A DNA stretch of 35,846 bases from JBBQSN01 sp038213835 (GCA_038213835.1 JBBQSN010000007.1:1-35846); one strand, 5' to 3'. Numbered from the stretch's first letter, positions 15,157 to 24,030 are shown. Program-made: numbers and translations. The notes: a model not told the origin generated them from the sequence alone.

Positions 15157-16440
15157 ATGAGACGACGTACGTCGACGATCGCGCTGGCCGCGGTCGCAGC
15201 GACCGCGATGCTGGTGTCCAGCTGCGGCCGGTCCGCCGACGAGCCCGGCGCCGCCGCCGTGACCGGCGAGGAGGTCAGCGACGGACCGGCCACCGGGACC
15301 ATCAACATCTGGGCGATGGGCGCAGAGGGCGAGAAGCTCCCGGAGCTGGCGAAGGAGTTCGAGGCGGCCAACCCCGACGCCACCGTCGAGGTCACCGCCA
15401 TCCCGTGGGACTCCGCGCACGACAAGTTCACCACCGCCATCACCGCCGGCGAGACCCCCGACGCCGCCATGGTCGGCACCACCTGGATGGGTGAGTTCGC
15501 CGCGCTGGACGCGCTGGACCCCACGCCCGCCTCGATCGACCCAGAGTCGTTCTTCGAGGGCGCCTGGTCGACCACCGAGGTGGACGGCACCGCGTACGGC
15601 GTGCCGTGGTACGTCGAGACCCGGCTGGTCTACTACCGCACCGACCTGGCCGAGCAGGCCGGCTGGAGCGAGCCGCCCTCGGACTGGGAGGGCCTGAAGC
15701 AGATGGCCTCCGACATGCAGACCGAGGCCGGCGCGACCTGGGGCATCGGCCTGCAGGCCGGCGGCGTGGGCTCCTGGCAGAGCGTGATGCCGTTCGCCTG
15801 GTCCAACGGTGCCGAGCTGACGACGGAGGACGGCTCGGGCTACCAGTTCGACGGTCCGAAGATGCAGGAGGCCGTCGAGTACTACCAGAGCTACTTCACC
15901 GACGGGATCGCCAACACCTCGGCCCCGACCACCCCCACCACCGAGCCCGACTTCGTCAGCGGTGCGGTGCCGATGTTCATCTCGGGTCCCTGGATGATGT
16001 CGGCGGTCGAGACCGTCGGTGGCCCGGGCTTCGAGGACAAGTACTCGGTGATGACCATGCCCTCGAAGGAGACCTCCTCGTCGTTCGTCGGTGGCTCGAA
16101 CCTGGCCGTCTTCAAAGAGAGCGACAACCGCGACAGCGCCTGGAAGTTCGTCCAGTGGCTCTCCGAGCCCGAGGTGCAGGCGAAGTGGTACGGCCTGACC
16201 ACCGACCTGCCGGCCGTCACCGCCGCCTGGGACGACCCCGCCCTCAGCGAGGACGAGAAGCTCGCCGCCTTCGGCACCCAGCTCGAGACCGCCAAGGCGC
16301 CGCCGTCGTTCCCGACCTGGGAGGAGGTCGTGACCGGCTTCGACTCCGAGCTGGAGAGGGTGACCAAGAACGGCGCGGACGTCGAGACCGCCCTGCAGAC
16401 CGTCCAGGGTCAGGCGGAGTCGATCGGCACAGGGCAGTAG
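15157..16440 (+). CDS. Extracellular solute-binding lipoprotein, family 1 (carbohydrate ABC importer)
   Basis: 427-aa sugar-binding lipoprotein that would deliver substrate to the two downstream permeases. The signal peptide starts MRRRTSTIALAAVAATAML and ends in a lipobox LVSSC with Cys23 as the lipidation site. The mature protein has the MalE-like layout: INIWAMGAEGEKLPELAKEF, ITAGETPDAAMVGTTWMGEF, GVPWYVETRLVYYRTDL, and SGAVPMFISGPWMM. ATG 15157 follows GAAGGAG at 15141-15147, and the in-frame open stretch upstream lacks this signal. Its gene follows lacI by 62 bp. Several Trp residues suggest stacking against sugar rings, as in other oligosaccharide binders. Confidence 0.95.
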   Translation: MRRRTSTIALAAVAATAMLVSSCGRSADEPGAAAVTGEEVSDGPATGTINIWAMGAEGEKLPELAKEFEAANPDATVEVTAIPWDSAHDKFTTAITAGETPDAAMVGTTWMGEFAALDALDPTPASIDPESFFEGAWSTTEVDGTAYGVPWYVETRLVYYRTDLAEQAGWSEPPSDWEGLKQMASDMQTEAGATWGIGLQAGGVGSWQSVMPFAWSNGAELTTEDGSGYQFDGPKMQEAVEYYQSYFTDGIANTSAPTTPTTEPDFVSGAVPMFISGPWMMSAVETVGGPGFEDKYSVMTMPSKETSSSFVGGSNLAVFKESDNRDSAWKFVQWLSEPEVQAKWYGLTTDLPAVTAAWDDPALSEDEKLAAFGTQLETAKAPPSFPTWEEVVTGFDSELERVTKNGADVETALQTVQGQAESIGTGQ

Positions 16441-16446
16441 GCCGAC

Positions 16447-17382
16447 ATGACTGTCGAGGAGACCGCCACCACGACGGCCCCCGCCGTCCCCTCCCGCAGC
16501 CGCACCGGGCTGCGGGAGGGACGGGCGGCCTGGGTCCTGGCCCTGCCCTTCTGCCTGCTTTTCCTGGTCTTCACCGTCTGGCCGGTGATCCAGTCGCTCT
16601 TCATGAGCGTCACCGACACGCGCTCCCGCGACCTGCGGACGCCGTTCTCGGTCGACTTCGTCGGTCTGGACAACTACACGCGGGCGCTGTCGGACGACAA
16701 GTTCCTCACCTCGGCCGGCAACACCGCCTACTTCGTCCTGGTCGGGGTGCCTCTGACGCTGGCCCTGGCTCTGGCCGCCGCGGTGGCCCTGGACAAGGGG
16801 ATCCGCAGGTTCCGGGCCTTCTTCCGGCTCGGCTTCTACCTCCCGGTGATCACCTCCATCGTCGCCGTGGCCGTGGTCTGGCGCTTCATCCTGCGGACCG
16901 ACGGAGGCCTGCTGAACACCGCCCTGGGCTGGGTCGGCGTCAACGGCCCGAACTGGCTCGGCAGCGAGGACTGGTCGATGCCGGCCATCATCCTGATGGC
17001 CTCATGGCGCAACTTCGGCACCGGCATGATCATCTTCCTCGCCGGTCTGCAGGCGGTACCGGTGATGCTGCACGAGGCGGCAGCCATCGACGGAGCCGGC
17101 GCGTGGAAGCGGTTCCGTCACATCACGCTCCCGCTGCTGCGGCCGACGCTCCTGTTCGTCTCGGTCACCACGATGATCGGATACCTGCAGTTCTTCGAGG
17201 AGCCGTTCGTGCTGACCAAGGGCGGACCGCTGGACAGCACCATCTCGATGACGATGTACACGTTCCAGCAGTTCGGCTTCGGCAACTACGGCTACGCCGC
17301 GGCGATCAGCTACATCATCTTCATCGTGGTGGCCGTCATCACCGCCATCCAGTTCCGCCTGCTGCGGGAGAACACCTCATGA
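16447..17382 (+). CDS. Carbohydrate ABC transporter permease (MalF-like)
   Basis: 311-aa inner-membrane subunit with six predicted helices. The first is VLALPFCLLFLVFTVWPVI. The cytoplasmic EAA loop is present as EAAAIDGAGAWKRFRHITLP, the contact site for the ATPase. The start lies 6 bp after the binding-protein stop, and the stop overlaps the next permease start (ATGA). No ATPase gene is in this operon, so the system probably borrows a shared MsiK/UgpC-type ATPase encoded elsewhere, as is common in actinobacterial CUT1 importers. Confidence 0.95.
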   Translation: MTVEETATTTAPAVPSRSRTGLREGRAAWVLALPFCLLFLVFTVWPVIQSLFMSVTDTRSRDLRTPFSVDFVGLDNYTRALSDDKFLTSAGNTAYFVLVGVPLTLALALAAAVALDKGIRRFRAFFRLGFYLPVITSIVAVAVVWRFILRTDGGLLNTALGWVGVNGPNWLGSEDWSMPAIILMASWRNFGTGMIIFLAGLQAVPVMLHEAAAIDGAGAWKRFRHITLPLLRPTLLFVSVTTMIGYLQFFEEPFVLTKGGPLDSTISMTMYTFQQFGFGNYGYAAAISYIIFIVVAVITAIQFRLLRENTS

Positions 17383-18302
17383 CCACCACCGAGAACCCCG
17401 GTACGGACCGGACCGCCGGCACCGTCGCGGTGCTGCCCCCCGGGACCCCTGATGGCTCCTCCCACGAGGCCGCGCCCGACAGCCGCAGCTGGCTGCGCCG
17501 GTACTGGCTGTACCCCGTGCTGTCGTTCCTGCTCGTCGTCGTCGCCTCCCCGTTCGTCTGGATGGTGCTGGGCAGCTTCAAGTCCGAGGGCGAGCTGCGG
17601 CAGGTCCCCCCGACCTGGTGGCCCGAGTCCGCCTCGCTCGACAACTACACGCAGCTCTTCACGCGGCTCGACTTCGGCACGTACTTCGTCAACTCGACGG
17701 TCGTGGCGGTCGTGGTCACCGCAGGGAACCTCCTCTTCTGCTCGATGCTCGGCTATGCGCTGGCGATGCTCGAGTTCCGTGGCAAGAAGGCCGTCTTCCT
17801 GCTCGTGATGACGACCCTGCTCATCCCCGGGGTGGTCACGTTCGTCCCGCTGTTCGTGCTCGTGGCGAACGCCGGGCTGATCAACTCGCTGCCGGGGCTG
17901 ATCCTGCCGTTCCTGGTGAGCCCGTTCGGGGTGTTCCTGATGCGCCAGGTGATCCTCGGTCTGCCGCGCGACCTGCTCGACGCCGGCCGGGTCGACGGCG
18001 CGGGGGAGCTGCGGATCTTCGCGCAGGTCTTCCTGCCGCTGTGCGGACCCGGCCTGGCGACGCTCGGGATCCTCACCTTCCTCGGCAGCTGGAACAACTT
18101 CCTCTGGCCGCTCGTGGTGGCCCAGAGCGAGGACAAGTACACGCTGCCGGTGGCCCTCGCGCTCTACTCCACCGGTCAGAACAGCACGAACTACGGGCTG
18201 CTCCTGGCGGGTGCGACCGTCGTCGTCATCCCGGTGCTGGTGGTCTTCATCATGTTCCAGCGTCGCATCATCGAAGGCATCGCCACCACCGGCATCAAGT
18301 GA
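17379..18302 (+). CDS. Carbohydrate ABC transporter permease (MalG-like)
   Basis: 307-aa partner of the MalF-like permease. A hydrophilic N-terminal tail of about 35 residues precedes helix 1 (YPVLSFLLVVVASPFVWMVL). The EAA-like loop reads DAGRVDGAGELRIFAQVFLP (residues about 203-222), and six helices are visible. ATG 17379 overlaps the preceding stop by 4 bp. An open frame running far upstream in this phase crosses the previous gene and is ignored. It forms the translocation channel with the 16447 gene. Confidence 0.95.
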   Translation: MTTTENPGTDRTAGTVAVLPPGTPDGSSHEAAPDSRSWLRRYWLYPVLSFLLVVVASPFVWMVLGSFKSEGELRQVPPTWWPESASLDNYTQLFTRLDFGTYFVNSTVVAVVVTAGNLLFCSMLGYALAMLEFRGKKAVFLLVMTTLLIPGVVTFVPLFVLVANAGLINSLPGLILPFLVSPFGVFLMRQVILGLPRDLLDAGRVDGAGELRIFAQVFLPLCGPGLATLGILTFLGSWNNFLWPLVVAQSEDKYTLPVALALYSTGQNSTNYGLLLAGATVVVIPVLVVFIMFQRRIIEGIATTGIK

Positions 18303-18368
18303 GGAACCCTGCGGCACGACGCCGCACGTCCGACCACCTGCACGTCCCCACGATTGGAGCACGATCCG

Positions 18369-19955
18369 ATGGTCAGCACCCCGTCCACGTCCCGCCGCCA
18401 GTTCCTCGTCGCCACGGGAGCGACGGCCACGCTCGGGGGCGGCCTCCTGGCCGCCGGCCCGGCCTCCGCCTCCGCCCCTGCGGTCATCCTGTCCGGCCGT
18501 GACGGCGGTCGCCTGAACACGCAGCGGGTGCACCGTTGGGCGAGGGACACCTGGCACTCGCTGGTCTCGATGACCGACGAGACCACGGGGCTCCCCTCCG
18601 ACAACATCCCGGAGTCGCTGGCCGTCGGCGACCGCAGCGGGTACACCTCGCCGACCAACATCGGCGGGTACATGTGGAGCGCGATCGTCGCGCGCGAGCT
18701 CGGCATCATCAGCCGCAGGGAGTGCACCCGCCGGCTGGACCGGACGCTGCGCACGCTGCTGCGGATGCACCACCACGAGCCGAGCGGCATGTACTACAAC
18801 TGGTACGACGAGGCCACGGGCGAGGTCATCACCGCGTGGCCCGGCACCGGTGCCACGGTCGACCCGTTCCTGTCCAGCGTCGACAACGGCTGGCTCGGTG
18901 CGGCACTCATGGTCGTGCGCACCGCCGACCGCGGTGTCTCGAAGCTCGCCGACCGGGTGTTCTCGAGGATGCGCTGGGACATGTTCTACAACGCCGACCA
19001 CCCGCGTCCTGGCGGTCTCATGCACGGCGGCTTCTACGACGCGCAGCCCGCTGCCACGGACGTGTTCCTCGGCAACCACATCGGCGTCGGCCCGGACGTC
19101 TGGTACACCCACCACCACTACGACACCGCGGTGTCCGAGACCCGGATCACCAGCTATCTCGGCATCGCCACCGGCCAGGTGCCCGGCAAGCACTACTTCG
19201 CCAGCTGGCGCACCTTCCCGTCCTCGGACGACTGGTCGTGGCAGGAGTCGAAGCCGAGCGGCTTCGACCGCACCTACCTCGGCATCGACGTCTACGAGGG
19301 CGCATACACCTACCGCGGCATGAAGATCGTCCCCGGCTGGGGCGGCAGCATGTTCGAGGAGCTCATGCCGGACGTCTTCGTCCCGGAGGCGAAGTGGGCG
19401 CCGAAGTCGTGGGGACGCAACCACCCGCTGCACGTGCGGGCGCAGCGCGAGCACGGCATGGAGGAGGCCGGGTACGGCTTCTGGGGCTTCTCACCGGCGA
19501 GTGACCCGTTCGCCAACTACCGTGAGTACGGGGTCGACGCGCTGGGGCTCAACCCGGTCGGCTACCTCTCGGACAGGGAGAACACCAACTACGACGCCGG
19601 TTTCGGGACCGTGCGCCCGGGTCTGAACCCCACGCCCGACTTCGGCGACGGCGTGGTCACCCCGCACGCCGCCTTCCTGGCCATGCAGCACGAGCCGATG
19701 GCCGCGTTCGCCAACCTGCGGCGGATCGAGCGCGACCTCGGGGCATACGGTGACGGCGGCTTCTTCGACGCCGTGGCCGTGGGCTCCGGCACGATCGCGC
19801 GCCGGTACCTGTCCCTCGACCAGGCGATGGTGATGGGCGCCATCGGCAACGTGATGGCCAAGGACGTCATCCGTCGGTCGTTCTCCACCAAGCAGGTCGA
19901 GCGCCGCTTGCGTCCCGTCATCGGCATGGAGGAGTTCGCGGCCGGTCGCGCCTGA
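18369..19955 (+). CDS. Tat-exported glycoamylase-like glycoside hydrolase (GH144-like)
   Basis: 528-aa secreted enzyme. The N-terminus has a twin-arginine signal (SRRQFLVATG, then a hydrophobic stretch ending ASASA). The mature part shows the glycoamylase-like (PF10091) pattern: SVDNGWLGAALMVVR near 175-190, GGSMFEELMPDVF near 326-338, EEAGYGFWGFSPASDP near 369-384, VTPHAAFLAMQHEP near 435, and a C-terminal LDQAMVMGAIGN. This family contains GH144 endo-beta-1,2-glucanases and the hydrolase-like part of cyclic beta-1,2-glucan synthases. ATG 18369 follows GGAG at 18355-18358; an upstream in-frame start would displace the Tat motif. Its place between sugar permeases and a GH3 gene supports a role in extracellular glycan breakdown. 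The exact linkage is inferred. Confidence 0.85.
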   Translation: MVSTPSTSRRQFLVATGATATLGGGLLAAGPASASAPAVILSGRDGGRLNTQRVHRWARDTWHSLVSMTDETTGLPSDNIPESLAVGDRSGYTSPTNIGGYMWSAIVARELGIISRRECTRRLDRTLRTLLRMHHHEPSGMYYNWYDEATGEVITAWPGTGATVDPFLSSVDNGWLGAALMVVRTADRGVSKLADRVFSRMRWDMFYNADHPRPGGLMHGGFYDAQPAATDVFLGNHIGVGPDVWYTHHHYDTAVSETRITSYLGIATGQVPGKHYFASWRTFPSSDDWSWQESKPSGFDRTYLGIDVYEGAYTYRGMKIVPGWGGSMFEELMPDVFVPEAKWAPKSWGRNHPLHVRAQREHGMEEAGYGFWGFSPASDPFANYREYGVDALGLNPVGYLSDRENTNYDAGFGTVRPGLNPTPDFGDGVVTPHAAFLAMQHEPMAAFANLRRIERDLGAYGDGGFFDAVAVGSGTIARRYLSLDQAMVMGAIGNVMAKDVIRRSFSTKQVERRLRPVIGMEEFAAGRA

Positions 19956-19999
19956 GCCCCACTGTCCTGCACCACCCCTCACCGACGTCCGGGAGACCG

Positions 20000-21805
20000 A
20001 TGCCCACCGCCCGCGCCGCCACGCAGCAGGAGCCCTTCCATGACAGCAGCCTGACGCCGGAGGAGCGGGTCGACGACCTGCTTCCCCGGCTGTCGCTGGA
20101 GGAGAAGGCCGGCCTGATGTTCCACACGGTGATCGAGGCCGGGGCGGACGGGTCGGTGCTCGAGGGCCCGGGGCGGATCAGCAAGACGTCGACCCGTGAG
20201 GTGGTGCAGGACAAGCTCGTCAACCACTTCAACGTGCACGGCCTGGACGACCCGAGGATGGCGGCCCGCTGGCACAACGACGTCCAGCGGCTGGCGGCGG
20301 AGACGCCGCACGGCATCCCGGTGACGATCTCGACCGACCCCCGGCACGGGTTCATCGAGAACGTGGGGGCCTCGTTCGCGGCGAAGGCGTTCTCGCAGTG
20401 GCCCGAGCCTCTCGGACTGGCGGCACTGCGGGACGCCGACCTCGTGCGGCGGTTCGCCGACATCGCGAGGCAGGAGTACGTGGCGGTCGGCATCAGAGCT
20501 GCCCTGCACCCGACCCTGGACCTCGCCACCGAGCCGCGGTGGGCCCGCCAGTCCGGCACGTTCGGTCAGGACCCGGCCCTGGTCACCGAGCTGGGCCTGG
20601 CCTACCTGGAGGGCTTCCAGCAGCAGCAGCTGGGGCACGAGAGCGTGGCGTGCACGAGCAAGCACTTCCCGGGCGGGGGCCCGCAGAAGGACGGCGAGGA
20701 CGCGCACTTCCCGTACGGACGCGAGCAGGTGTACCGCGGTGGACGTTTCGCCGACCACCTCAGCCCGTTCCCGAAGCTGGTCGAGGCCGGCACCGCGGCG
20801 GTGATGCCGTACTACGGCATGCCTGTCGACCTCGTCGTCGACGGCGAGCCGGTCGAACAGGTGGGCTTCGGCTACAACCGCCAGGTCGTGACCGGCATCC
20901 TCCGCGAGGGCCTCGGCTACGACGGCGTGGTGCTCACCGACTGGGAGCTGGTCAACGACAACCTCGTCGGCGACCAGGTGCTGCCCGCCCGGTCGTGGGG
21001 TGTCGAGCACCTCGACCCGCACGGCCGGATGGAGCTGATCCTGCACGCGGGCTGCGACCAGTTCGGTGGCGAGGAGTGCGTCGACGTGCTGCTCGACCTG
21101 GTGCGAGACGGCCGGGTCACCGAGGAGCGGATCGACGAGTCGGCGCGCCGGCTGCTGCTGGTGAAGTTCCGGCTCGGCCTGTTCGACGACCCCTACGTCG
21201 ACGCGGACGCAGCGGTCGCCGTCGTCGGCCGGGAGGACTTCCGCCGGGCCGGGCTGGAGGCTCAGGCCGCCTCGGTGACGGTGCTGCAGAACGGGTCCGA
21301 CGCCCTGGCCGCGGTGCTGCCGCTGCCCGAGGGCACCCGCCTGTACGTCGAGGGGGCCGACCCGGCGGTCGTCGCACGGTACGCCACCGTCGTCGACCGG
21401 CCCGAGGAGGCGGACCTCGCCTTGGTGCGGCTGATGGCCCCGTTCGAGCCGCGCTCGGACCTGTTCCTGGAGTCCTGGTTCCACCAGGGGTCGCTGGACT
21501 TCCCGCCGGGTCTGGTCTCGCGGCTGGCCCGCGTGGCCGGCCACTGCCCCCTGGTGGTCGACGTCGTGCTCGACCGCCCGGCGGTGCTGACCCCCCTGCT
21601 GGCGTTCAGCTCGGCGGTCGTGGGCAGCTACGGCAGCTGCGACGCCTCGCTGCTCGATGCGCTCACCGGCGCCGTCGAACCCCGCGGGCGGCTGCCGTTC
21701 GACCTGCCGCGCTCGATGGAGCAGGTGCGCCGCCACCACGAGGACGTGCCCGGCTACGAGGACCCGCTGTTCGCCTTCGGCCACGGGCTGGGGCTGCCCG
21801 GCTGA
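20000..21805 (+). CDS. Glycoside hydrolase family 3 beta-glucosidase-like enzyme
   Basis: 601-aa GH3 enzyme. The N-terminal TIM-barrel domain carries STDPRHG near 111, KHFPGGG (Lys221-His222) and the nucleophile motif GVVLTDW with Asp314. The C-terminal alpha/beta domain follows and ends EDPLFAFGHGLGLPG. There is no signal peptide or membrane segment, so it should act in the cytoplasm on imported oligosaccharides, releasing glucose. There is no fibronectin-III-like domain after residue 560, in contrast to many larger GH3 glucosidases. ATG 20000 has GGGAG at 19991-19995. It is the last gene of the LacI operon and converges on the ANTAR gene. Confidence 0.92.
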   Translation: MPTARAATQQEPFHDSSLTPEERVDDLLPRLSLEEKAGLMFHTVIEAGADGSVLEGPGRISKTSTREVVQDKLVNHFNVHGLDDPRMAARWHNDVQRLAAETPHGIPVTISTDPRHGFIENVGASFAAKAFSQWPEPLGLAALRDADLVRRFADIARQEYVAVGIRAALHPTLDLATEPRWARQSGTFGQDPALVTELGLAYLEGFQQQQLGHESVACTSKHFPGGGPQKDGEDAHFPYGREQVYRGGRFADHLSPFPKLVEAGTAAVMPYYGMPVDLVVDGEPVEQVGFGYNRQVVTGILREGLGYDGVVLTDWELVNDNLVGDQVLPARSWGVEHLDPHGRMELILHAGCDQFGGEECVDVLLDLVRDGRVTEERIDESARRLLLVKFRLGLFDDPYVDADAAVAVVGREDFRRAGLEAQAASVTVLQNGSDALAAVLPLPEGTRLYVEGADPAVVARYATVVDRPEEADLALVRLMAPFEPRSDLFLESWFHQGSLDFPPGLVSRLARVAGHCPLVVDVVLDRPAVLTPLLAFSSAVVGSYGSCDASLLDALTGAVEPRGRLPFDLPRSMEQVRRHHEDVPGYEDPLFAFGHGLGLPG

Positions 21806-21839
21806 CGTCGCTCGGTCGCTCGGCCGGGCCGGCGCCGGT

Positions 21840-22544
21840 TCAGGTCGGGAGCTCGCCGCCGTTCGCGACGACGGCCCCGGCGACCTCGCGCAGCTTGGTG
21901 TTCGTGTCGCGGCTGTAGCGCACCAGCACCCGGAACGCCGTCTCCTCGTCGAGACGGTGCTTGGTCATCACCATGCCCTTGGCCATGCCGATGACGTCGC
22001 GGGTGGCGACGGCCTGCTCGAGGTGGCCGGCCCGCACGATCGCGTGCAGCAGCAGCGACGCGTGCGTGGCGAACAGCAGGGCGACCAGGCGCGAGGACTC
22101 GTCGAACGCTCGCGGGCTGCGGCTGAACAGGTTGAGCGCACCGAGCTCGGAGCCGGCCGCGTACAGCTGGAGGGCCAGCACGCTGCGCAGGTCGCAGTCC
22201 GCCGCACGGGCGCTGAACGCGGGCCAGCGGTGGTCCTCGACGTGCAGGTCCTCGACCAGGACCGTGGTGTCCTCGAACAGGCTCGTGAGGCACGGACCCT
22301 CGCCGGTCTGGTACTGCATCTGGTCGAACTGCAGCGCGAGCGGCGAGCTGGTCGCGGCGGTCGTCACCTCGGAGCCCTTCGCGAGCGCCGAGATGCTCGC
22401 GGTCTGCGCCCCGGGGACGAGCCGGGCGGCCTCGTGCACGAAGGCGGTGACGACGTCCACCGGTTCCAGCTCCTCCCGCAGCACCCGGGAGATCTCCTCC
22501 AGGGTCGACGCCAGGTCCGTCCCCGCCACCACCTCGTTGGTCAC
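21840..22544 (-). CDS. GAF-ANTAR transcription antitermination regulator
   Basis: 234-aa signalling protein. A GAF sensor domain occupies about residues 20-165 (QYQTGEGPCLTSLFEDTTVL and SVLALQLYAAGSELGALNLF are typical). It is followed by an RNA-binding ANTAR domain at about 170-225 (ATRDVIGMAKGMVMTKHRLD, then AFRVLVRYSRDTNTKLREVA). ANTAR proteins bind paired hexaloop RNA hairpins to block transcription termination. GTG 22544 (VTNEVVAG) is chosen because upstream in-frame text is Arg/Pro-rich and unlike the family. It is convergent with the GH3 gene and divergent from the 22699 gene. Its targets are probably elsewhere; I see no dual-hairpin ANTAR site here. Confidence 0.92.
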   Translation of the reverse strand: MTNEVVAGTDLASTLEEISRVLREELEPVDVVTAFVHEAARLVPGAQTASISALAKGSEVTTAATSSPLALQFDQMQYQTGEGPCLTSLFEDTTVLVEDLHVEDHRWPAFSARAADCDLRSVLALQLYAAGSELGALNLFSRSPRAFDESSRLVALLFATHASLLLHAIVRAGHLEQAVATRDVIGMAKGMVMTKHRLDEETAFRVLVRYSRDTNTKLREVAGAVVANGGELPT

Positions 22545-22698
22545 GCCGTGAGCATCGCACGGGGTCGGGGACCGGCGCACCGGACGGATCCACCCGGACC
22601 TACGGTGGCGTCCGAGACGTGAGACGTGCACGATGGTTCTCCGGGCTCCGCGGTCCACAGACGCGCCGCACCCGCCCGGTGGGAGACCGGAGTACCAC

Positions 22699-23001
22699 GT
22701 GACCGACACCGTCGACACGACCCACGCCCCCGAGCTGACGCTGCACGTGAGCAGGGAGCCAGCCCCGATCCCGTCACGGAAGCCGCCGCCCGAGGCGCTG
22801 GACCGGGTGCTGGCCACCGGGGCCGACCTGGTCGTCCAGGGCCGGCGGGTCACCGCGCACGAGCTCACCCGGCTCACCGGCCTGGAGCCGGACGACGTGC
22901 AGGACTGCATCGACGCGCTCTGCGACCGGGGCACCCTCGAGCCTGCCGGGGCGGATCCCCAGCACTACGTCTTCCCGCCCGGACGGTGGCCCGTCGGGTG
23001 A
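22699..23001 (+). CDS. Small hypothetical protein, possible winged-helix
   Basis: 100-aa protein of unknown function. GTG 22699 with GGAG at 22689-22692 region is preferred to the GTG at 22633, whose extra residues are Arg/Pro-rich. The C-terminal half (VTAHELTRLTGLEPDDVQDC, then CDRGTLEPAG and a YVFPPG strand) reads like a small winged-helix domain. It has no membrane segment. It is divergent from the GAF-ANTAR gene and 60 bp before the ABC exporter, which has its own likely promoter. Confidence 0.6.
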   Translation: MTDTVDTTHAPELTLHVSREPAPIPSRKPPPEALDRVLATGADLVVQGRRVTAHELTRLTGLEPDDVQDCIDALCDRGTLEPAGADPQHYVFPPGRWPVG

Positions 23002-23048
23002 TGGAGCATCCGATCCGAACCTGATCGACCGGTGTCGGGGCCTGGGGT

Positions 23049-23054
23049 TACGGT
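23049..23054 (+). promoter_or_regulatory. Possible leaderless -10 box of the ABC-2 exporter operon
   Basis: TACGGT has TANNNT form and ends 7 nt before GTG 23062, the spacing expected of an actinobacterial leaderless transcript. No convincing -35 is visible. Confidence 0.4.
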
Positions 23055-23061
23055 CGAGCAC

Positions 23062-24030
23062 GTGACCCAGCCGGCCCCGCAGGCCTCCGACCGCGCCCGG
23101 GCGGGCGGTGCCGTCCTGATCCACGCCTCCGGGCTGCGCAAGTCCTTCGGCGACTTCGACGCGGTCAAGGGCATCGACGTCGAGGTCACCGCGGGGGAGT
23201 CGTTCGGGTTCCTCGGGCCGAACGGCGCCGGGAAGTCCTCCACGATGCGGATGATCGGCTGCGTCTCGCCGCCCACCGGTGGAACGCTGCGGATCCTCGG
23301 GCTCGACCCCGCCACCGCCGGGCCGGCGATCCGAGCCCAGCTGGGGGTGTGTCCCCAGCGCGACTACCTCGACGAGGAGCTCACCGTCGAGGAGAACATG
23401 CTCACCTACGGGCGGTACTTCGGGCTCCCCAAGCAGGTCGTCCGGCAGCGCACCGCCGAGCTGCTCGAGTTCGCCCAGCTCACCGAGCGGGCCAGGTCAC
23501 GGGTCGAGCCCCTGTCCGGCGGCATGAAGCGCCGGCTCACGATCGCACGGTCCCTCATCAACTCGCCGCGCATCCTGCTGCTCGACGAGCCCACCACCGG
23601 TCTGGACCCCCAGGCCCGGCACGTGTCGTGGGACAGGTTGTTCCGGCTCAAGCGCTCTGGCGTCACCCTCGTCCTGACCACCCACTACATGGACGAGGCG
23701 GAGCAGCTCTGCGACCGCCTCGTGGTGATGGACCACGGGCTGATCGTCGCCGAGGGGTCCCCGCGGGCGCTGATCGCCGAGCACTCCACCCGCGAGGTGC
23801 TCGAGCTGCGCTTCCACGCCGACGACCACGCGCCCTACGCCGCTCGGGTCGAAGGGCTGGCCGACCGGGTCGAGGTGCTGCCCGACCGGCTGCTGCTCTA
23901 CGTCCAGGACGGCGACGCCACGATGGCGGCGGTGCACGCCCGCGGCCTCGAGCCGCTGTCCAGCCTGGTCCGCCGCTCCACCCTCGAGGACGTCTTCCTG
24001 CGCCTCACCGGCCGCACCCTGGTGGACTGA
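23062..24030 (+). CDS. ABC-2 exporter ATP-binding protein (NodI/DrrA-like)
   Basis: 322-aa ATPase driving the two permeases that follow. Walker A is FLGPNGAGKSS (50-60), the signature is LSGGMKRRLTIARSL, Walker B is ILLLDEPTTGLDP, and the switch histidine is in TTHYMDEAE. The C-terminal 70 residues (from HSTREVLELRF) resemble the domain that follows the ATPase core in NodI/DrrA-type proteins. The start is the GTG at 23062, not the ATG at 23032, because the likely -10 lies between them. The stop overlaps the next ATG (TGATG). Confidence 0.92.
   Translation: MTQPAPQASDRARAGGAVLIHASGLRKSFGDFDAVKGIDVEVTAGESFGFLGPNGAGKSSTMRMIGCVSPPTGGTLRILGLDPATAGPAIRAQLGVCPQRDYLDEELTVEENMLTYGRYFGLPKQVVRQRTAELLEFAQLTERARSRVEPLSGGMKRRLTIARSLINSPRILLLDEPTTGLDPQARHVSWDRLFRLKRSGVTLVLTTHYMDEAEQLCDRLVVMDHGLIVAEGSPRALIAEHSTREVLELRFHADDHAPYAARVEGLADRVEVLPDRLLLYVQDGDATMAAVHARGLEPLSSLVRRSTLEDVFLRLTGRTLVD

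Noticed and set aside
17310..19454. 714-codon frame antisense to the permease and GH144-like genes
   Set aside because: No protein-like pattern; sense-strand genes have clear signals, start sites and families.
19979..21784. 601-codon frame antisense to the GH3 gene
   Set aside because: Mirror of the GH3 codons; repetitive His/Val/Gln/Arg text without domains.
21806..21839. GC-rich repeats between GH3 and the ANTAR gene as a terminator
   Set aside because: Short overlapping CCGG/GGCC runs, no stable unique stem and no T-run.
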